Below, piece by piece: positions 20,503 through 29,129 of a stretch of 64,000 bases of DNA. Position numbers and translations under genes: made by a program. The notes under the pieces are model-generated. The model had not been told where the DNA came from, searched no databases, and was given only the letters and a program-made list of their open reading frames with translations. The first letter of the stretch is position 1; each line of letters starts with the position of its first letter. This DNA is from Yinghuangia soli (GTDB lineage: Bacteria > Actinomycetota > Actinomycetes > Streptomycetales > Streptomycetaceae), in contig NZ_JAKFHA010000020.1 in the NCBI RefSeq assembly GCF_021502675.1, positions 61,042 to 125,041 of the forward strand, in the 5' to 3' direction.

Positions 20503-21528
20503 TCAGCGGCCGGCCGCGGCGAGGCGGGCGGCGAGCCGGGGGTACACGCGCAGGGCGTTGCCGGAGTACACGGCGGCCCGTTCCTCGGCGGTGAGGTTCG
20601 GGGTGGCCTCGACGTACCGCTTGGTGTCGTCGAAGTAGTGGCCGGTGTCCGGGTCGATGTCTCGGACCGCGCCGATCATTTCGCTCGCGAAGAGCACCGA
20701 CCGGGCCGGGACTACCTTGGTGAGCAGGTCGATGCCGGGCTGGTGGTAGACGCAGGTGTCGAAGAAGACGTTGTCCAGCAGCGCCTCGGGGTCCGGTTTG
20801 CCCAGCGCCATCGCCAGGCCGCGGAACCGGCCCCAGTGGTACGGGACCGCGCCGCCGCCGTGCGGGATCACGAAGCGCAGGGTGGGGAAGTCCTTGAACA
20901 GGTCGCCCTGCACGAGCTGCATGAACGCGGTGGTGTCGGCGTTGAGGTAGTGCGCGCCGGTGGTGTGGAACGCCGGGTTGCACGAGGTGCTCACGTGGAT
21001 CATGGCGGGGATGTCGTACTCCGCCATCGCCTCGTACACCGGGTACCAGCTGCGGTCGGTCAGCGGCGGCGCGGTCCACTTGCCGCCCGACGGGTCGGGG
21101 TTGAGGTTGACCGTCACCGCACCGAGCTCCTCGACCGCGCGGCGCAGTTCCGGTACGCAGGTCGCGGGGTCGACGCCCGGCGACTGCGGCAGCATCGCGC
21201 CCATCGCGAACCGGTCCGGGAAGAGCGTGCTCACCCGGTACACCAGGTCGTTGCAGATCCGCGCCCACACCGAGGAGACCGCGAAGTCGCCGATGTGGTG
21301 GGCCATGAAGCTGGCCCGCGGCGAGAAGATCGTCAGGTCGCTGCCGCGCTCGTCCATCAGCCGCAGCTGGTTGGTCCGCACCGCTTCGCGCAGGTCGTCG
21401 TCGCTGATGCGCAGGTCGTCGGGGTCCGGTGCGGCGGCCGGGTGGCCGGCGGCGGCGACCTGCCGGTCGCGCCATGCGGCCAGTTGCGCGGGTGCGGTGG
21501 TGAAGTGCCCGTGGCAGTCGATGATCAT
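20503..21528 (-). CDS. ligJ: 4-oxalomesaconate hydratase (LigJ)
   Basis: 341 residues, amidohydrolase_2 family. Metal site: His6 and His8 ([10 protein letters not shown]), His in [10 protein letters not shown] and [19 protein letters not shown], and a C-terminal [11 protein letters not shown] where LigJ proteins have Ser/Glu instead of Asp. It adds water to 4-oxalomesaconate to give 4-carboxy-4-hydroxy-2-oxoadipate. AGGAG lies 8 nt before ATG 21528, almost the same leader as ligK. Between it and ligK are 86 bases with GGTCGGCTC-type direct repeats. Confidence 0.86.
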   Translation of the reverse strand: MIIDCHGHFTTAPAQLAAWRDRQVAAAGHPAAAPDPDDLRISDDDLREAVRTNQLRLMDERGSDLTIFSPRASFMAHHIGDFAVSSVWARICNDLVYRVSTLFPDRFAMGAMLPQSPGVDPATCVPELRRAVEELGAVTVNLNPDPSGGKWTAPPLTDRSWYPVYEAMAEYDIPAMIHVSTSCNPAFHTTGAHYLNADTTAFMQLVQGDLFKDFPTLRFVIPHGGGAVPYHWGRFRGLAMALGKPDPEALLDNVFFDTCVYHQPGIDLLTKVVPARSVLFASEMIGAVRDIDPDTGHYFDDTKRYVEATPNLTAEERAAVYSGNALRVYPRLAARLAAAGR

Positions 21529-21601
21529 GCGTGGTCTCCTGGGATCGGCTGGTGGTCGGCGGACGCGGTGCCGGCCGGACCGCGGGGGTCCGGCGGCCTC
21601 C

Positions 21602-22822
21602 TTAGTCCCCGGTGCCGGTCGGCCAGCCGGTGTACTGCTCGGCGAGATAGGTGCGTCCGGCGCGCGTGCCGACCACGTTGTCCAGCTCGCCGAGCTGGCG
21701 CTGCAGGTCGAACGGCTCGGCGCCGGGCGCGGTGTGCAGCAACTGGGTGATCCAGTACGAGAAGTTCTGGGCCCGCCACACGCGCTGCAGGGCGCGCGGC
21801 TGGTAGTCGTCGAGGGCGCTGTCGCCCTCGCTGCCCAGCGTGCGGATCAGCACCTCGGCGAGCACCTTGACGTCGTGCAGCGCGAGATTGAGGCCGCGGG
21901 CGCCGGTCGGCGGCACGGTGTGCGCGGCGTCCCCGGCCAGCACCATCGAGCCCCAGCGCATCGGCTGCTGCACGAAGGACCGGAACGGCAGCACGGTCTT
22001 CTCGAAGATCGGGCCTTCCTCGAGCCGGAAGCCGTCCTCGCCGGCCACCCGGGCCTGGAGGGTCTCCCAGATGCGCTCGTCCGACCAGGCGTCGACCGAC
22101 TCCTGCGGGTCGCACTGGAAGTACATCCGCTGCACGGTCGTGCTGCGCTGGCTGATCAGCGCGAAGCCGTGCGCGGAGTGCGCGTAGATCAGCTCGGGGG
22201 CGCTCATCGGCGCCTCGGCGAGGATGCCGAACCAGGCGAAGGGGTACTCCTTCGTGTACCGCACGCGCCGGTCCTCGGGGACCAGGCCGCGGCACATGCT
22301 GCGCGAGCCGTCCGCGCCGACCACGTACCGGGCCCGGATCTCGTGGCGGGTCCCGTCCGGGGCGGTGTAGCGGACCCGGGGGGCGGCGGTGGTGATGTCG
22401 AGGACCTCGGTGCCGGAGATCCCGAAGTGCACGGTGCCGCCGTCGCGCTTGCGGGCGTCGGCCAGGTCGATGAAGACGTCGGTCTGCGGGTAGAGCCAGG
22501 TGGACGCGCCGACCAGGCCCTGGAAGTCGATCCGGTGCGGGCGGCCGGCGAAGCGCAGCTCGACGCCCTGGTGCTCGTGCCCGTCCCGCAGCACGCGGTC
22601 CGACACCCCGGTCTCGACCAGGTCCCGGGCCACCCCGGCCTCGAGGATGCCGGCCCGCTGCGTGGTCTCGATCTCGTGGCGGGTGCGGGTGTCGAGGGCG
22701 ATCGCCTCGATGCCCGCGCGGCCCAGGCGGTGCGCCAGCATCAGCCCGGCCGGGCCGGCCCCCACGATGACTACGGGGACCGACGTGACGGTGTCGACGT
22801 CGGCGGCGGCGGCATCGGCCAT
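21602..22822 (-). CDS. pobA: 4-hydroxybenzoate 3-monooxygenase (PobA)
   Basis: 406 residues, FAD aromatic hydroxylase. Motifs: VVIVGAGPAGLMLAHRLG (FAD), the PobA-specific TRTRHEIETTQRAGILE, DVFIDLADARKRDGG, the DG motif YVVGADGSRSMCRGLVP and the GD motif MVLAGDAAHTVPPTGARGLNLALHDV, then the C-terminal NFSYWITQLLH. It converts 4-hydroxybenzoate, NAD(P)H and O2 to protocatechuate. First gene of the lig cluster; AGGAG lies 6 nt before ATG 22822 and a candidate operator lies about 75 bp upstream. It joins the cou products to meta ring cleavage. Confidence 0.92.
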   Translation of the reverse strand: MADAAAADVDTVTSVPVVIVGAGPAGLMLAHRLGRAGIEAIALDTRTRHEIETTQRAGILEAGVARDLVETGVSDRVLRDGHEHQGVELRFAGRPHRIDFQGLVGASTWLYPQTDVFIDLADARKRDGGTVHFGISGTEVLDITTAAPRVRYTAPDGTRHEIRARYVVGADGSRSMCRGLVPEDRRVRYTKEYPFAWFGILAEAPMSAPELIYAHSAHGFALISQRSTTVQRMYFQCDPQESVDAWSDERIWETLQARVAGEDGFRLEEGPIFEKTVLPFRSFVQQPMRWGSMVLAGDAAHTVPPTGARGLNLALHDVKVLAEVLIRTLGSEGDSALDDYQPRALQRVWRAQNFSYWITQLLHTAPGAEPFDLQRQLGELDNVVGTRAGRTYLAEQYTGWPTGTGD

Positions 22823-22895
22823 GGGAGCTCCTGGGGACAGCGGACGTGCAGGTAGCCGAACGCTGGCAGGCCGGGGCACCCCCGGTCAGCATGGT

Positions 22896-22910
22896 TTCCG
22901 TCAGGCGGAA
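22896..22910 (-). promoter_or_regulatory. candidate IclR operator in the pobA promoter
   Basis: TTCCG, 5 nt, CGGAA forms a perfect inverted repeat with partly symmetrical flanks (GG and CC). It lies in the 169-bp gap between the IclR gene and pobA. Regulators of the PobR/PcaU type bind short palindromes at such positions. Confidence 0.4.
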
Positions 22911-22991
22911 GTCCGATCGGCTTCGGTCCCGCCCGTCGTCCCGGTCGTCTCCGTCGTCTCCGTCGTCCGCCCTCGGCCCCGGCCCGGCGCC

Positions 22992-23759
22992 TCAGTCGGC
23001 GGTACGGGCCCGGCGCCCCAGTTCCTCGGAGATCTCGAACGCCGCCCGCAGCACCGGCTCGCGCAGCCCGCGCGACCGGCGCGCGTCCCGCGCCGCGATG
23101 ATGATGCCCAGCGCCGCGGTCACCGGTCCGGTCCGGCCCACCCGCACCGGCGCGGCCACCGCGACCGTGGTCTCGGACAGCTGCCGGTCGCTGACGAAGA
23201 CCTGCTCGCGCCGGATGCCCTCGAGCTGGGCGCGCAGCGTGTCGGGGTCGGTCACGGTGTGCGGTGTCCAGGTCGGCAGCGGCGATTCGAGGACCGCCTC
23301 CTGGATGTCCCGGGTGGCGTGCGCCAGCAGCACCCGCCCCATCCCGGTCGAACCGATCGGGAACCGGGTGCCCACCGATGTGAGCAGCTCCACCGAGCGG
23401 TGCCCGGCGATCCGCTCGACGAACACCAGCTCGGTGCCCTCGCGTACCGCGAGCTGGATGTTCTCGTGCGTCGCCTCGTACAGGTCCTGCATGAACGGCA
23501 GCGCCACATCCCGCAGGATCTGGGTGCGCGGGCAGCCCGAGGCAATCTCCCACAGCCGCAACCCGATGTGCCACGACCCGTCCTCGCCGCGCTCGACGGC
23601 CCCCCAGGCGGCCAGTTCGGCGACCACCCGGTGCGCGGTGCTGAGCGGCAGGCCGGTGCGCTGGGCGATCTCCGACAGCGTGTGCGCCTGGTGCTCGCGG
23701 TCGAACACCGACAGGACTTTGAGGACTTTTCCCGCCGCCGTGGTCTGGGGTGTGCTCAC
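22992..23759 (-). CDS. IclR family regulator of the pobA-lig cluster
   Basis: 255 residues from GTG 23759, preferred over an ATG at 23801 because GGGAGA lies about 8 nt upstream. N-terminal winged helix (AAGKVLKVLSVFDREHQAHTLSEIAQRTGLPLSTAHRVVAEL), then the IclR effector domain (REGTELVFVERIAGHRSVELLTSVGTRFPIGSTGMGRVLLA, SETTVAVAAPVR). IclR proteins of the PobR/PcaR group activate or repress aromatic pathways in response to 4-hydroxybenzoate, protocatechuate or pathway acids. Same orientation and directly upstream of pobA, so local control is likely. The effector is unknown. Confidence 0.85.
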   Translation of the reverse strand: MSTPQTTAAGKVLKVLSVFDREHQAHTLSEIAQRTGLPLSTAHRVVAELAAWGAVERGEDGSWHIGLRLWEIASGCPRTQILRDVALPFMQDLYEATHENIQLAVREGTELVFVERIAGHRSVELLTSVGTRFPIGSTGMGRVLLAHATRDIQEAVLESPLPTWTPHTVTDPDTLRAQLEGIRREQVFVSDRQLSETTVAVAAPVRVGRTGPVTAALGIIIAARDARRSRGLREPVLRAAFEISEELGRRARTAD

Positions 23760-23839
23760 CGGGCAAGTCTCCCAGACCCGCGCCGAGCCGCCCCGCCACA
23801 CGCTCTACCATCGGCGCGATGCAAGGAGGCTGACACGAC

Positions 23840-24601
23840 ATGACCGGACAAGAAGCCCACACCGCCCCGCACGGGCCCCGCCCTGCCGCCGGCGGCGGAG
23901 CCGTGCCGATCCGCGGACTCTCCTCGATGGCGACCCGGCAGATCCTCGCCGAGTTGGCCGACGAGTTCGGGCGCTCGCACGACGGGATCGCACTGCACTT
24001 CGAGTCGGCGGGCGGCGTCGCCGTCGCCCGGCAGGTACGCGAGGGCGCGGAGGCCGATGTGCTGGTCCTCGCCGACGACGCGATGGCCGCACTCGCCGGG
24101 GAAGGGCTCCTCGCGACCGGCACGGTCCGCCCGCTGTGGACGTCGCCGGTCGTCGCCGCCGTCCCCTCCGGCGCCCCTGTCCCGCCGTTCGCCACCGAGT
24201 CCGACCTGCCGGCCGCCCTGCTCGGCGCCGCCCGGATCGCCTACTCCACCGGCCCCAGCGGCACCGCGCTCCTCGAGCTGATCGACCGCCTCGGCCTCGC
24301 CGACGCCTTGCGCGACCGCCTGGTGCAGGCCCCGCCCGGAGTCCCGGCCGGCAGCCTCCTCAGCGCCGGGGAAGCCGACCTGGCACTCCAGCAGCACAGC
24401 GAACTCATGGACCTGCCAGGCGTGTTCGTCATCGGGCCGCTCCCCGGCGACACGGCGATCGAGTCCACGTTCACAGGTGGCGTCCTGACCTCCTCCGCGC
24501 ACCCGCAACTCGCCCGCGAGGTACTCGACTTCCTCGCTTCAGACGCGGCACTGAAGGTAGCCGGGACACGCGGAATGAGCGCCGCCAAGGCCGAGGACTG
24601 A
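23840..24601 (+). CDS. ModA-like periplasmic-binding-fold protein without signal peptide
   Basis: 253 residues with the type-II binding-protein fold seen in molybdate-binding ModA: LSSMATRQILAELADEFGR, HFESAGGVAVARQVREGAEADVLVLADDAMAALAGEGLL, STGPSGTALLELIDRLGLADAL and LSAGEADLALQQHSELMDLPGV. The N-terminus (about 22 residues, Ala/Pro/Gly-rich) has no export signal or lipobox, and no transporter partner follows. AAGGAGG precedes ATG 23840. It is divergent from the IclR gene with an 80-bp gap, so it may belong to the aromatic regulon. Possible roles are a cytosolic ligand sensor or an enzyme built on this fold; neither is established. Confidence 0.65.
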   Translation: MTGQEAHTAPHGPRPAAGGGAVPIRGLSSMATRQILAELADEFGRSHDGIALHFESAGGVAVARQVREGAEADVLVLADDAMAALAGEGLLATGTVRPLWTSPVVAAVPSGAPVPPFATESDLPAALLGAARIAYSTGPSGTALLELIDRLGLADALRDRLVQAPPGVPAGSLLSAGEADLALQQHSELMDLPGVFVIGPLPGDTAIESTFTGGVLTSSAHPQLAREVLDFLASDAALKVAGTRGMSAAKAED

Positions 24602-25613
24602 CGAAACCGAGCGCGTGATGCTGCGGCGAAGTCCCGCCCGGACAAGGCCGGTCGGGACTTCGCCGCGGCCCGGGACAGACGTCGCGCGACTTGATGAGCG
24701 CGGCCGCACCGGCCAGTGCCGCGGAGGCGTAGCAGGCCATCAGGACCATGCCGGGCCACGGCCCGAGGCCGCCGCCCATGCCGCCCTCCACTTCGCCGTA
24801 CGGCGCCACCATCTTGGTCAGCAGTGCCGTCGGCGAGTAGACGACCACCCATTCGCCGAACTTGCCCGGGATGAACCCACCGAAGATCGTCGGCACGAGC
24901 ACGAAGCCGAGGACCGCGGTGATGGCCCCGGCCGAGTGCCGCAGCATGGTGCCGACACCGAGGCTGAACAGGCCGAGCAAGGCCAGGTACGTCGAACAGC
25001 CCAGCACGCCCTTGACGATCTCGCGGGTCGTGGAGTCCGCGGCCACGTCGCGCGAGAACATCCCGTCGGCGACGAGGAAGGCGAGGTAGCACGCAAGCAG
25101 TCCGACCAGGAACATCAGCACACCGAAGACGACCGACTTGGCGGCCAGCACCGTGAGGCGGCGCGGGTAGGCGGTGATCGTGGAGCGGATCATGCCGGTG
25201 GTGTACTCGGCCGAGATGGTGAGCACACCCAGTGTCGCCGCCGCGATCTGCGCGATCACCGTGCCGCCCAGCGCAAGCACGACGGTCGGGTCCTTGCCCT
25301 CGTCGTCCGGGCTGTCGATGGTCGCGCCGAGCAGGGCGGCCATGCCGACGATCAGCACGACCATGACGATGAGCGACCACATAGTGGAGCGGACCGTGCG
25401 GATCTTCGTCCACTCGGACTGCAGCATGCGCGTGAAGTGCAGGCTGCCGGCCGGGGTCTGCCGGTACGGCCCGGGCGCGGCCAGGGCCGGCCCCTGCTCG
25501 GAACAGCCCGAACCCAGGCCGTTCCGCCGCCCGTTCGCCGATGGACCGGGCCCGTCGCCGTTCAGCACATCGGTGGGCGCCTGCCCTGAGGTGGGGATGG
25601 ACACGATGCTCAA
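24471..25613 (-). CDS. ABC transporter permease (ABC-2 type) with run-on C-terminus
   Basis: 380 residues. After a hydrophilic 60-residue N-terminus, SEWTKIRTVRSTMWSL marks the usual start of ABC-2 permeases of the ATPase-permease pair class, followed by about six membrane segments. Homologues normally stop just after the last helix (AAALIKSRDV). Here the frame runs on for about 64 Arg/Pro-rich residues, through a terminator hairpin and 131 bp into the convergent ModA-like gene. The stop seems to have been lost; no other frame restores an early stop. TTG 25613 overlaps the ATPase stop (TTGA). Substrate unknown, probably a drug or peptide. Confidence 0.75.
   Translation of the reverse strand: MSIVSIPTSGQAPTDVLNGDGPGPSANGRRNGLGSGCSEQGPALAAPGPYRQTPAGSLHFTRMLQSEWTKIRTVRSTMWSLIVMVVLIVGMAALLGATIDSPDDEGKDPTVVLALGGTVIAQIAAATLGVLTISAEYTTGMIRSTITAYPRRLTVLAAKSVVFGVLMFLVGLLACYLAFLVADGMFSRDVAADSTTREIVKGVLGCSTYLALLGLFSLGVGTMLRHSAGAITAVLGFVLVPTIFGGFIPGKFGEWVVVYSPTALLTKMVAPYGEVEGGMGGGLGPWPGMVLMACYASAALAGAAALIKSRDVCPGPRRSPDRPCPGGTSPQHHALGFVSPRPWRRSFRVSRLPSVPRLKRGSRVPRGRVAGARRRSGRHL
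24623..24666. terminator. bidirectional hairpin between convergent genes
   Basis: A perfect 14-bp stem (24623-24636 with 24653-24666) with a 16-base loop lies just after the ModA-like stop. On the other strand it is inside the run-on C-terminus of the permease ORF, which supports that this extension is not ancestral coding sequence. Confidence 0.65.
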
Positions 25614-26560
25614 GCCTCGCTTCCGCGGGTAGAGGTGTGCGGGGCCTGCCCGGCCGTGCCCGACCGGTATTCCACGGAATCCTGGGTGAGCCGCATGTAG
25701 ACCTCTTCCAGCGTGGCGAAACGCGGCGAGAGTTCATGCAGGGCGATGCCGTGCTCGGCGGCCAGGTCGCCGATCGCGGCCGGCTCGGGACCGGTCACGC
25801 GCAGCGCACCGCTGTCCCCGTCCGGCGCGACCGTGCCGCCCTTCGCCGTGACCAACCCCGCCAGCTGCTCCGCCTGCGGGGACCGGACCACTGTGTACGC
25901 CTGCGAGTTCCGCTCGATGAAGTCCCGCATCGTCGTGTCCGCGATCAGCCGGCCCTGCCCGATGACGATCAGATGGTCTGCGGTCACCTCCATCTCGCTC
26001 ATCAGGTGGCTCGACACGAACACCGTCCGCCCCTCGGCCGCCAGCGCCTTCATCAAATTGCGGATCCAGAGGATCCCCTCCGGGTCCAGGCCGTTGACCG
26101 GCTCGTCGAACATCAAAATCCCCGGATCGCCCAGCAGCGCCGACGCGATGCCCAGGCGCTGCCCCATGCCCAGCGAGAAGCCCCCGGTCCGCTTCTTCGC
26201 CACCGCGGTGATGCCGACCATGTCGAGGACCTCGTCGACGCGGCGCCGCGGGATGCCGTTGCTCTGCGCCAGGCACAGCAGGTGGTTGAACGCACTACGC
26301 CCGCCGTGCATCGCCTTCGCGTCCAGCAGCGCCCCCACCTCGCGCAGCGGCGCCGACAAGTACTGGTATGGCCGCCCGTTGACCAGCACGCTGCCGGCCG
26401 TGGGCGAGTCCAGCCCCAGGACCATCCGCATCGTCGTCGACTTGCCCGCACCGTTCGGCCCCAGGAACCCGGTCACCGTGCCCGGCCGCACCTGGAAAGA
26501 GAGCTGATCCACCGCCAGCTTGCTGCCGTACCTCTTCGTCAAGCCTTGGGCTTCGATCAT
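25610..26560 (-). CDS. ABC transporter ATP-binding protein (export type)
   Basis: 316 residues from ATG 26560, chosen because GAGGA lies about 4-5 nt upstream; ATG 26578 would add six residues. Walker A LGPNGAGKSTTMRMVLGL, Q-loop region, signature FSLGMGQRLGIASALL, Walker B GILMFDEPVNGLDP and switch His in VFVSSHLMSEMEVTADHLIVI. The C-terminal third (from FIERNSQAYTVVRS) is the regulatory tail of this subfamily. Powers the permease encoded next (TTGA overlap). A two-component exporter, possibly for antibiotic resistance; substrate unknown. Confidence 0.85.
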   Translation of the reverse strand: MIEAQGLTKRYGSKLAVDQLSFQVRPGTVTGFLGPNGAGKSTTMRMVLGLDSPTAGSVLVNGRPYQYLSAPLREVGALLDAKAMHGGRSAFNHLLCLAQSNGIPRRRVDEVLDMVGITAVAKKRTGGFSLGMGQRLGIASALLGDPGILMFDEPVNGLDPEGILWIRNLMKALAAEGRTVFVSSHLMSEMEVTADHLIVIGQGRLIADTTMRDFIERNSQAYTVVRSPQAEQLAGLVTAKGGTVAPDGDSGALRVTGPEPAAIGDLAAEHGIALHELSPRFATLEEVYMRLTQDSVEYRSGTAGQAPHTSTRGSEA

Positions 26561-26806
26561 CGCGTCCTCGTCGGGCATCGGCAGACATTCGGAAGGACGA
26601 TGACGCCGGACACACCCCCCGCGTCATCGTCGCCCCCAACTCTGGAGAACCCCGAAGATCAGCACCTCGTCCTGGCGATCTAAGGGACTACCCGGACTCA
26701 CCCCGGACTTGACCCTGAGACGAAGGGTTCCGGGCGGCCGCGCATGGCCGGGGGCGCACGTCCGGCCGAGCGCACGTTCGAAGTATGCGCCTGCTGCTTG
26801 CCCCAT

Positions 26807-26825
26807 TGCGCCCTGGTATGGCGCA
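26807..26825. promoter_or_regulatory. inverted repeat upstream of the small-ORF/ABC operon
   Basis: TGCGCC (26807-26812), 7 nt, GGCGCA (26820-26825). It lies 59 bases before the small ORF and could be an operator or part of the promoter. Confidence 0.3.
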
Positions 26826-26883
26826 CGCGAGACCTCGAAGCTGAATGCCCTGCACCGCCATCACGCGTCCCGGAGGCCCCGCC

Positions 26884-26973
26884 ATGCCCGTACCCACCAA
26901 CTTCTTTGCCGCGCCGCGCACTTCGGAAGCTGCCCCAGAGCGCACCACCATCGGGAAGGACGTCCGCCCGTGA
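26884..26973 (+). CDS. 29-residue ORF coupled to an ABC transporter (possible exported or leader peptide)
   Basis: ATG 26884 has a strong ribosome site (GGAGG, 7 nt upstream), better than the transporter's own. The peptide begins MPVPTNFFAAPRT and ends TTIGKDVRP; it has no Cys, one FF pair and alternating Pro/Thr/Ala. Its TGA (26971-26973) overlaps the GTG start of the ABC transporter, so the two are translationally coupled. It could be a RiPP-like or signalling precursor exported by the transporter, or only a leader ORF that delivers ribosomes to it. I do not recognise a family. No modification enzyme other than the downstream Nudix hydrolase is nearby. Confidence 0.5.
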   Translation: MPVPTNFFAAPRTSEAAPERTTIGKDVRP

Positions 26974-29129
26974 CCGACGATCGTCCTGCCGCACCCGAAT
27001 CTGCGTTACCGGCCGCGTCCACGGCCCTGAACGGCACGCCTGCCGATGAGGTCCCCGCGCCGCGCCGCACGGCGGATACCGCCCAAGTCCCCGTTCGGGA
27101 CGCCGACGGACAGATCGATGCCGACGGACAGGTCACCGACAACCGGGGCGACGCCGCACAGGACGAAGGACTGACGTACGTCTCCGCGTCCGCCGAGACC
27201 GCCGCGAAGCTGCACCAGGTCACCACCCGCAGGATGGCCGCCCGGCTGCCGCGCCTGATCGGCACCGCGCTGAAGCTGGCGTGGGAGGCCGATCGCAGAG
27301 TGCTCGTCGCGCTGCTGGCCTGCCAGGTCGCCGCGGGCGTACTGGCCGCCGCCGGGCTGCTGGCCACCACCGCGACGATCACCGCGGTCATCTCCTCCGG
27401 GGACGTCGCCGGCCGGCTGCGCGACGCCGCCCCGTCCCTTGCCCTGCTTGCCGGCGCGGTCGGAGCACGCGCCGCGCTCGGCATCGCCGTGGTGTACCTC
27501 TCGCAGCGGCTCACCCCGCAGCTGAACCGCACAGCCGAGGTGATGCTGCTGGACGCCGTCGCGGCCGCCGAACTGGAGGCGTACGACCACCCCAAGTTCG
27601 TCGCCGACTACAACGTCGCGGACCGCGGCGCGCAGTCCATGCGCCAGTTCCTGAGCCAGTCCCAGGACGTCATCGCCTCGGTCGCGTCGTTCGCGGCCGC
27701 CGCGTCCGTGATCACCTACCTGCACCCGATCCTGCTGCCGCTGCTCTTCCTCGGCGCCGTCCCGCGCGGTGTCGCCGCGGTGCGCGCCGCCCGCATCGAG
27801 TACCAGACCAGCACCGAGACCCAGCAAGAGCGCGTCCTGCTCGGCAACCTGCGCTGGAACATCGCCGACGACTGGGGCGCCGGGCAACTGCGCGCCTTCA
27901 CGCTCGCCCCGCACCTCCTGCGCGTCTACCAACGGCACGCCGACAAGGTCCAGGCCCTGCAAGAGCACGCCGCGCTGCGCACCGCGCGGGTCTCCGCCGC
28001 CGGCGCGCTGTGCGGCGGGCTCGCCGCCGGGCTGATCTGGGCGGCGGTGTGCTGGCTGCTGGCCACCGACCGGATGAGCGTGGCCGCAGCCGGCACCGCC
28101 GTCCTCGCGCTGACCACCGTCAGCCAGTCCCTCGGCGGCATCGTCGCCGCCGGCACCTCCATGTACGGCTCCGGCCTGTACATGGACCAGTGGGCGAACT
28201 TCCTGGAGCGGGCCGGCGGGCACCGCATGTCCCTGCACCGCGGCTCCGAACGCGTCGACGATCCAAGGCACTTCCGGGCCGAGAACGTCTCTTTCACCTA
28301 CGTCGGCCGCGACACCCCCGCCCTGGACGGCGTCACCCTCGAGGTCGCCGTCGGCGAAATCGTCGCGCTGGTGGGCGAAAACGGCTCGGGCAAGTCCACG
28401 CTGGCGAACCTGATCACCGGCCTGTACCTGCCCACCCAAGGCACCGTCACCTGGGACGGCCACGACACCCGCACCCTTGACCCGCACCAGGCCTGGCCGC
28501 AGATCTGCTACCTGCCCCAGGACGTCGTCCGCTGGCCGCTGGTGGCCCGCGACAACATCACCGCCGGCCAACTGCGCCCCGACCACGACACGGCACTGGC
28601 ACACGCCCTGGCCGCGTCCGGCGCCGACGAGGTCGTCGCCGACCTGAAGAACGGGCTCGGAACCTCCCTGGCCCACGAGTTCATGGGCGGCACCGACCTC
28701 TCCGGCGGCCAATGGCAGCGCATCAACCTCGCCCGCGCCTACTACCGCAACGGGCGGCTGACCGTCCTGGACGAGCCCACCTCCGCCCTCGACCCCCGCG
28801 CCGAACACCGCATCTTCAAGGGGCTGCGGGAGCATGCCCGCAACCAGGCGGTCATCCTGGTCACCCACCGCCTGGCCAACGTCGCCGTCGCGGACCGCAT
28901 CCTGGTCCTGGACCGCGGCAAGGTGATCCAGCACGGCACCTTCGACGAACTCAAAGGCGCCCCTGGGCTCTTCCGGGAGCTATGGCTGCTGCAGCAGGAC
29001 CGCGGCGACACCAACACACCCGACATCGAGAACACCGAGAACACCGAGGACACCGGGGACACCGGGGACACCGGGGACACCGGGGACACCGACGAGCGGA
29101 CGTCCGCATCCGAGGCGAGTGCCCGATGA
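26970..29129 (+). CDS. ABC transporter, fused membrane and ATP-binding domains
   Basis: 719 residues from GTG 26970. Residues 1-95 are hydrophilic. About 105-330 hold the membrane domain with five to six helices (LACQVAAGVLAAAGLLATTATITAVI, LRDAAPSLALLAGAVGARAALGIAVVYL and others). The ATPase has Walker A GENGSGKSTLAN near 468, signature DLSGGQWQR near 575, Walker B RLTVLDEPTSALD near 595 and switch VTHRLANV. A half-transporter that must dimerise; the class exports peptides, lipids or drugs. The C-terminus carries seven ENT/GDT repeats. It sits between the small ORF (GTGA) and the Nudix gene (ATGA). Confidence 0.85.
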   Translation: MTDDRPAAPESALPAASTALNGTPADEVPAPRRTADTAQVPVRDADGQIDADGQVTDNRGDAAQDEGLTYVSASAETAAKLHQVTTRRMAARLPRLIGTALKLAWEADRRVLVALLACQVAAGVLAAAGLLATTATITAVISSGDVAGRLRDAAPSLALLAGAVGARAALGIAVVYLSQRLTPQLNRTAEVMLLDAVAAAELEAYDHPKFVADYNVADRGAQSMRQFLSQSQDVIASVASFAAAASVITYLHPILLPLLFLGAVPRGVAAVRAARIEYQTSTETQQERVLLGNLRWNIADDWGAGQLRAFTLAPHLLRVYQRHADKVQALQEHAALRTARVSAAGALCGGLAAGLIWAAVCWLLATDRMSVAAAGTAVLALTTVSQSLGGIVAAGTSMYGSGLYMDQWANFLERAGGHRMSLHRGSERVDDPRHFRAENVSFTYVGRDTPALDGVTLEVAVGEIVALVGENGSGKSTLANLITGLYLPTQGTVTWDGHDTRTLDPHQAWPQICYLPQDVVRWPLVARDNITAGQLRPDHDTALAHALAASGADEVVADLKNGLGTSLAHEFMGGTDLSGGQWQRINLARAYYRNGRLTVLDEPTSALDPRAEHRIFKGLREHARNQAVILVTHRLANVAVADRILVLDRGKVIQHGTFDELKGAPGLFRELWLLQQDRGDTNTPDIENTENTEDTGDTGDTGDTGDTDERTSASEASAR
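29028..29090 (+). repeat. 9-bp coding minisatellite, seven copies
   Basis: Seven head-to-tail 9-mers, diverging from GAGAACACC to GGGGACACC, encode (E/G)(N/D)T repeats near the C-terminus of the ABC transporter. The last four copies are identical, suggesting recent slippage. The frame is preserved with any copy number. Confidence 0.9.

Noticed and set aside
26744..27049. Cys-containing 101-codon frame upstream of the ABC transporter (VCACCLPHC)
   Set aside because: Considered as a Cys-rich peptide precursor, but it lacks a good ribosome site and overlaps the better-supported 29-codon ORF and transporter start.
29028..29090. Short tandem repeat as a CRISPR array
   Set aside because: Units are 9 bp without spacers and are in frame within the transporter gene.
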